Assembly: GCA_045124465.1 (NCBI GenBank)
Contig: JBGVLV010000019.1
Span: 6,801-70,800 of the forward strand
Direction of reading: 5' to 3'
Source: Scatosoma sp045124465
GTDB lineage: Bacteria > Bacillota > Clostridia > Christensenellales > Borkfalkiaceae
Length of the DNA stretch: 64,000 nt
The notes under the pieces: generated by a model
Database searches by the model: none
What the model was told of the DNA's origin: nothing
Seen by the model: the letters and a program-made list of their open reading frames with translations, nothing else
Program-made: the position numbers and the translations under genes
In this document: positions 61,406 to 64,000 of the stretch, one piece after another
Position numbering within the stretch: the first letter of the stretch is position 1
How the letters are laid out: each line of letters opens with the position of its first letter

Positions 61406-62191
61406 ATGTATATCGACGTGCATTGTCATTTGACGGGCGGCGAATACGCCGCCGTGGGCGGCGTGGAAGAAACCGTCCGTCGCGCAAAAGCCGCGGGCGT
61501 GGAACGTATTATATGTTCGGGGTTCGACCTCGACTCCTCCCGCCGAGCGGCGGAATTGTCCGACGCGTTCGACTTCGTGTATTTCTGCGCGGGCTTTCAT
61601 CCGAGCGAACTGAAAAAATACCGCGAAGGCGACCTCGACGAGATCGCGCGGCTTTGCGACCATAAAAAATGCGTCGCCGTCGGCGAGATCGGTCTTGACT
61701 ATCATTTCGACGATAACCCGCCCAAAGAATTTCAACGCGAACTCTTTGTAAAACAGCTCGCTTTGGCGGACGAAAAAGGACTTCCCGTCGTTCTCCATAG
61801 CCGCGACGCGGCGCAGGAAACGCTCGAGATCCTCGAACAAAACAAACCCCTTTTGCGCCGTAGCGCGCTGATGCATTGCTATTCGTACTCCCCCGAAATG
61901 GCGGAACGTTTCGCCGCGCTCGGACTGTACTTCTCTTTCGGCGGCACGTCTACGTTCAAGAACGCCAAAAAGGTCGTGGATAGCGTTCAACGCATACCTG
62001 CTACCCGTATTCTTACGGAAACGGACTGCCCGTACCTCACGCCCGCGCCCTATCGCGGCACCTTCCCCAACGAACCCAAGAACGTGACCTTCGTCGCGGC
62101 GAGGATAGCCGAGCTGAAAGAAACGGACGAAAAAGCGTTGCAAGAGCAGGTACTCGAAAACGCGAAACGGCTGTTTTTCAAACTCAAATAA
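61406..62191 (+). CDS. tatD: TatD family metal-dependent hydrolase / DNase
   Basis: A 261-residue amidohydrolase-fold protein, probably a 3'-5' exonuclease acting in the cytoplasm. Metal ligands are visible in VHCH (H6, H8), GEIGLDYHF near residue 91, VLHSRDA near 129, MHCYS near 152 and TETDCPYLTP near 204. Normal length. Unlike many Bacillota homologues it is followed not by rnmV but by a TatD-associated radical SAM gene. The space upstream is the hairpin array and there is no strong Shine-Dalgarno sequence (GAGAAAGA). Confidence 0.92.
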   Translation: MYIDVHCHLTGGEYAAVGGVEETVRRAKAAGVERIICSGFDLDSSRRAAELSDAFDFVYFCAGFHPSELKKYREGDLDEIARLCDHKKCVAVGEIGLDYHFDDNPPKEFQRELFVKQLALADEKGLPVVLHSRDAAQETLEILEQNKPLLRRSALMHCYSYSPEMAERFAALGLYFSFGGTSTFKNAKKVVDSVQRIPATRILTETDCPYLTPAPYRGTFPNEPKNVTFVAARIAELKETDEKALQEQVLENAKRLFFKLK

Positions 62192-62209
62192 ACAACAGGA
62201 ATAAGGACT

Positions 62210-63139
62210 ATGGAAGAAACGAAAAATTTCGATCCCCAAACCAACGCGCAAAACCCCCAACCCGCACAGGGTCAGGGCGGTCAGGGCGGCGGCCGCCGTC
62301 GCCGTAAAAAGAAAAAGAACGGCAACGGCAACAACGGACAAAACCCGCAAAACAACCAAAACGTTCAAAACAATCAAAGCGGTCAAAACGTTCAAGGCGC
62401 GCAGGATAAAAACCGTCAGCAAAACCAGCAGAACCAACCCAAGCAACAGGGCAGACCGAACAAACCGAATAAGCCCCAGAAACAGAACCAAAACCGCAAC
62501 GTCGCCAAGCAACCCGACGACGGCCGCAAGGATACGTATGCGTACGTTCTCGACGGCAATTTGTATATCAATCTCACCAACAAATGCTCCAACGGTTGCG
62601 ATTTCTGCGTTCGGAACGAGCGGACGAGCTACTACGGCAACTATCTGTGGCTCCGTCACGGCGAACCGACCGCCGATAAAGTCATTGCGGCGGTGAAAGG
62701 GTTTGGGGATCTTTCCAAATTCAAAGAGGCGGTGTTCTGCGGTTTCGGCGAACCGACCTACCGCGTGGCGGAAATGACCGAGCTTTGCGATTATTTCCAC
62801 AGCAAAGGACTTTCCACCCGCTTGAACACCAACGGTCAGGGCAACCTCATCAATAAACGGGACATCGTTCCCGACCTCAAAGGCAAGATCGACCTCGTGA
62901 ACGTGTCGCTCAACGCCTCGTGTAAGGAAAAATATCAGCCCATCTGCCGTTCGCAGTTCGGCGAGAGCGGGTTCGACGCGCTGATCGAGTTCGCAAAGCT
63001 TTGCCGTAAAAACGGCGTACCCTGCCGTTTCTCTATCGTCGATTGTATCGGCGAGGCGGAAGTGGAGGCTTGTAAGCGGCTCGCGGAAAGCGTAAAGATA
63101 CCGCTGTATATTCGGAAATATATCACCGACTCCGAATGA
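62210..63139 (+). CDS. TatD-associated radical SAM protein with Asn/Gln-rich N-terminus
   Basis: A 309-residue protein. Residues 1-105 are low-complexity, rich in Asn, Gln, Gly and Lys, with the basic cluster GGRRRRKKKK at 27-36. The catalytic domain begins near 110 (YAYVLDGNLYINLTNKCSNGC) and carries the radical SAM motif C126-x3-C130-x2-C133 for the 4Fe-4S cluster; CGFGEPTYR near 180 and RLNTNGQGN near 204 match the GEP and ribose-binding motifs. This fits the family of radical SAM proteins found beside tatD, whose reaction is unknown to me. The gene starts 18 bp after tatD with Shine-Dalgarno AAGGA and ends 19 bp before rsmA. The disordered basic N-terminus suggests RNA or ribosome contact (inference). 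Confidence 0.87.
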   Translation: MEETKNFDPQTNAQNPQPAQGQGGQGGGRRRRKKKKNGNGNNGQNPQNNQNVQNNQSGQNVQGAQDKNRQQNQQNQPKQQGRPNKPNKPQKQNQNRNVAKQPDDGRKDTYAYVLDGNLYINLTNKCSNGCDFCVRNERTSYYGNYLWLRHGEPTADKVIAAVKGFGDLSKFKEAVFCGFGEPTYRVAEMTELCDYFHSKGLSTRLNTNGQGNLINKRDIVPDLKGKIDLVNVSLNASCKEKYQPICRSQFGESGFDALIEFAKLCRKNGVPCRFSIVDCIGEAEVEACKRLAESVKIPLYIRKYITDSE

Positions 63140-63158
63140 ACTTGAAAAGGAGAACGCG

Positions 63159-64000
63159 ATGAGCGAATTGCGGGAAATACTACAAAAACACGGTTTTGCG
63201 TTCAAAAAGCAGTTCGGTCAGAACTTCCTGTCCGATACCAACTTGCTTTCCTCGATCGTCGCGGCGTCGGGCATAGACGGAAACACGACCGTCGTGGAGA
63301 TCGGTTGCGGCGCGGGAACGCTCACGCGCGCACTTGCGGAACGCGCGAAAAAGGTGTACGCGTTCGACATCGACCGCGACTTGCAGCCCGTGCTCGCGGA
63401 AACGCTCGCGGGTCTGGAAAACGTAGAGGTCATCTTCCGCGACTTTAATAAAATAGACCTCAAAGCCTTCGAAAACGAGATAGGGGAATACGCGGTCGTC
63501 GCGAACCTGCCCTATTATATCACGACCCCCCTCGTCGCCAAATTTTTGGAAGAGAGCGAAAAAGTGCAGAGCCTTTCCATTATGGTGCAAGAAGAGGTCG
63601 CGGACCGCTTTTGCGCGAAAGAGAACACGCCCGAATACGGCTCGATCACGGCGGCGATCGCCCTCAAAGGCGAGGCGAAGATCGTAAAACGCGTTTCGCG
63701 TAATATGTTTATGCCCCGCCCGAACGTGGATTCGGCGGTGGTCAAGATCGATTTCGTGCGCGGTCGGATAAAAGTCCAGAGCGAAAAAGCCTACCGCCAA
63801 ACGGTGAAATGCGCGTTTTTGAGCCGTCGTAAGACCTTGGAAAACAACCTCGTCAACTATTTCAAGCTCACCCGCGAAAGCGCGAAAGAGATCCTCCGCG
63901 CGGCGGAGATCGACGAAAAAGCGCGCGGGGAAACGCTTTCCCCCGAACGCCTCGCCCGTCTTTCCGATATCCTTGTCGAACACGGCGCGATAAACGAATA
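63159..64000 (+). CDS. rsmA: 16S rRNA dimethyladenosine transferase, reaching the window edge
   Basis: At least 280 residues; the last two bases (TA) of the window probably begin the stop codon. The enzyme dimethylates two adjacent adenines near the 3' end of 16S rRNA during 30S maturation. Motifs are KKQFGQNFLSD (16-26), the SAM-binding EIGCGAGTLTRALA (47-60), and the catalytic NLPYYIT at 116-122; FMPRPNVDSAVVKI is the typical C-terminal signature. The ATG has a strong Shine-Dalgarno AAAGGAGAA. Confidence 0.95.
   Translation, partial: MSELREILQKHGFAFKKQFGQNFLSDTNLLSSIVAASGIDGNTTVVEIGCGAGTLTRALAERAKKVYAFDIDRDLQPVLAETLAGLENVEVIFRDFNKIDLKAFENEIGEYAVVANLPYYITTPLVAKFLEESEKVQSLSIMVQEEVADRFCAKENTPEYGSITAAIALKGEAKIVKRVSRNMFMPRPNVDSAVVKIDFVRGRIKVQSEKAYRQTVKCAFLSRRKTLENNLVNYFKLTRESAKEILRAAEIDEKARGETLSPERLARLSDILVEHGAINE

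Noticed and set aside
61226..63205. A 659-codon minus-strand frame covering the hairpin array, tatD and the radical SAM gene
   Set aside because: It is antisense to two well-supported genes and has no ribosome site or family resemblance.

Overview
The window reads as chromosomal DNA of an anaerobic, low-redundancy member of the Bacillota, probably an uncultured Clostridia lineage. This is inferred from a leucine T-box, a tandem glycine riboswitch, sigma-A type promoters, strong Shine-Dalgarno sites, GTP-dependent PEP carboxykinase, the spore-maturation pair SpmA/SpmB and a TatD-linked radical SAM enzyme. Third codon positions are strongly G/C, which produces many long open antisense frames that are not genes.

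The dominant structure is a giant inverted repeat. Bases 1-28600 are repeated as their reverse complement at 28601-57200. Every gene at position x on one strand recurs at 57201-x on the other, with identical protein sequence, and I saw no mismatch at the places I compared base by base. There is no spacer: the axis (28600/28601) lies in the middle of a rho-independent terminator hairpin behind a PII-like gene. Only 57201-64000 is single copy. A zero-spacer 57-kb palindrome is hard to maintain in a cell, so a fold-back assembly (or library) artefact is the most likely explanation; a real inverted duplication or a hairpin telomere is less likely. The true neighbour of the PII-like genes may therefore be absent from this sequence.

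Reading the right arm away from the axis: two PII-like proteins, a duplicated-domain DUF1538 membrane protein and galM (minus strand); a glycine-riboswitch-controlled Na+/alanine-glycine symporter; ilvE; a leucine T-box followed by leuA-ilvB-(27-bp repeat array)-ilvN-ilvC-ilvD-leuC-leuD-leuB-DUF815 ATPase-ilvA-ridA, which together make isoleucine, valine and leucine and detoxify the imine released by IlvA; the proline operon proB-proA-proC on the opposite strand, with a small unknown gene; pckG; a divergent XRE regulator/zinc-ribbon membrane protein pair with two identical operator cores; an iron-sulfur flavoprotein; and a GlmU-like acetyltransferase with glmM (amino-sugar precursor supply).

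The unique right end finishes glmM. It continues with an intergenic stretch holding a possible small RNA, spmB/spmA (minus strand), metG, an array of six short hairpins, tatD, a TatD-associated radical SAM protein with an Asn/Gln-rich N-terminus, and rsmA running to the window edge. No tRNA, rRNA, CRISPR array, insertion sequence or prophage gene was recognised. Full annotations are given for the right-arm copy; left-arm entries are shorter.
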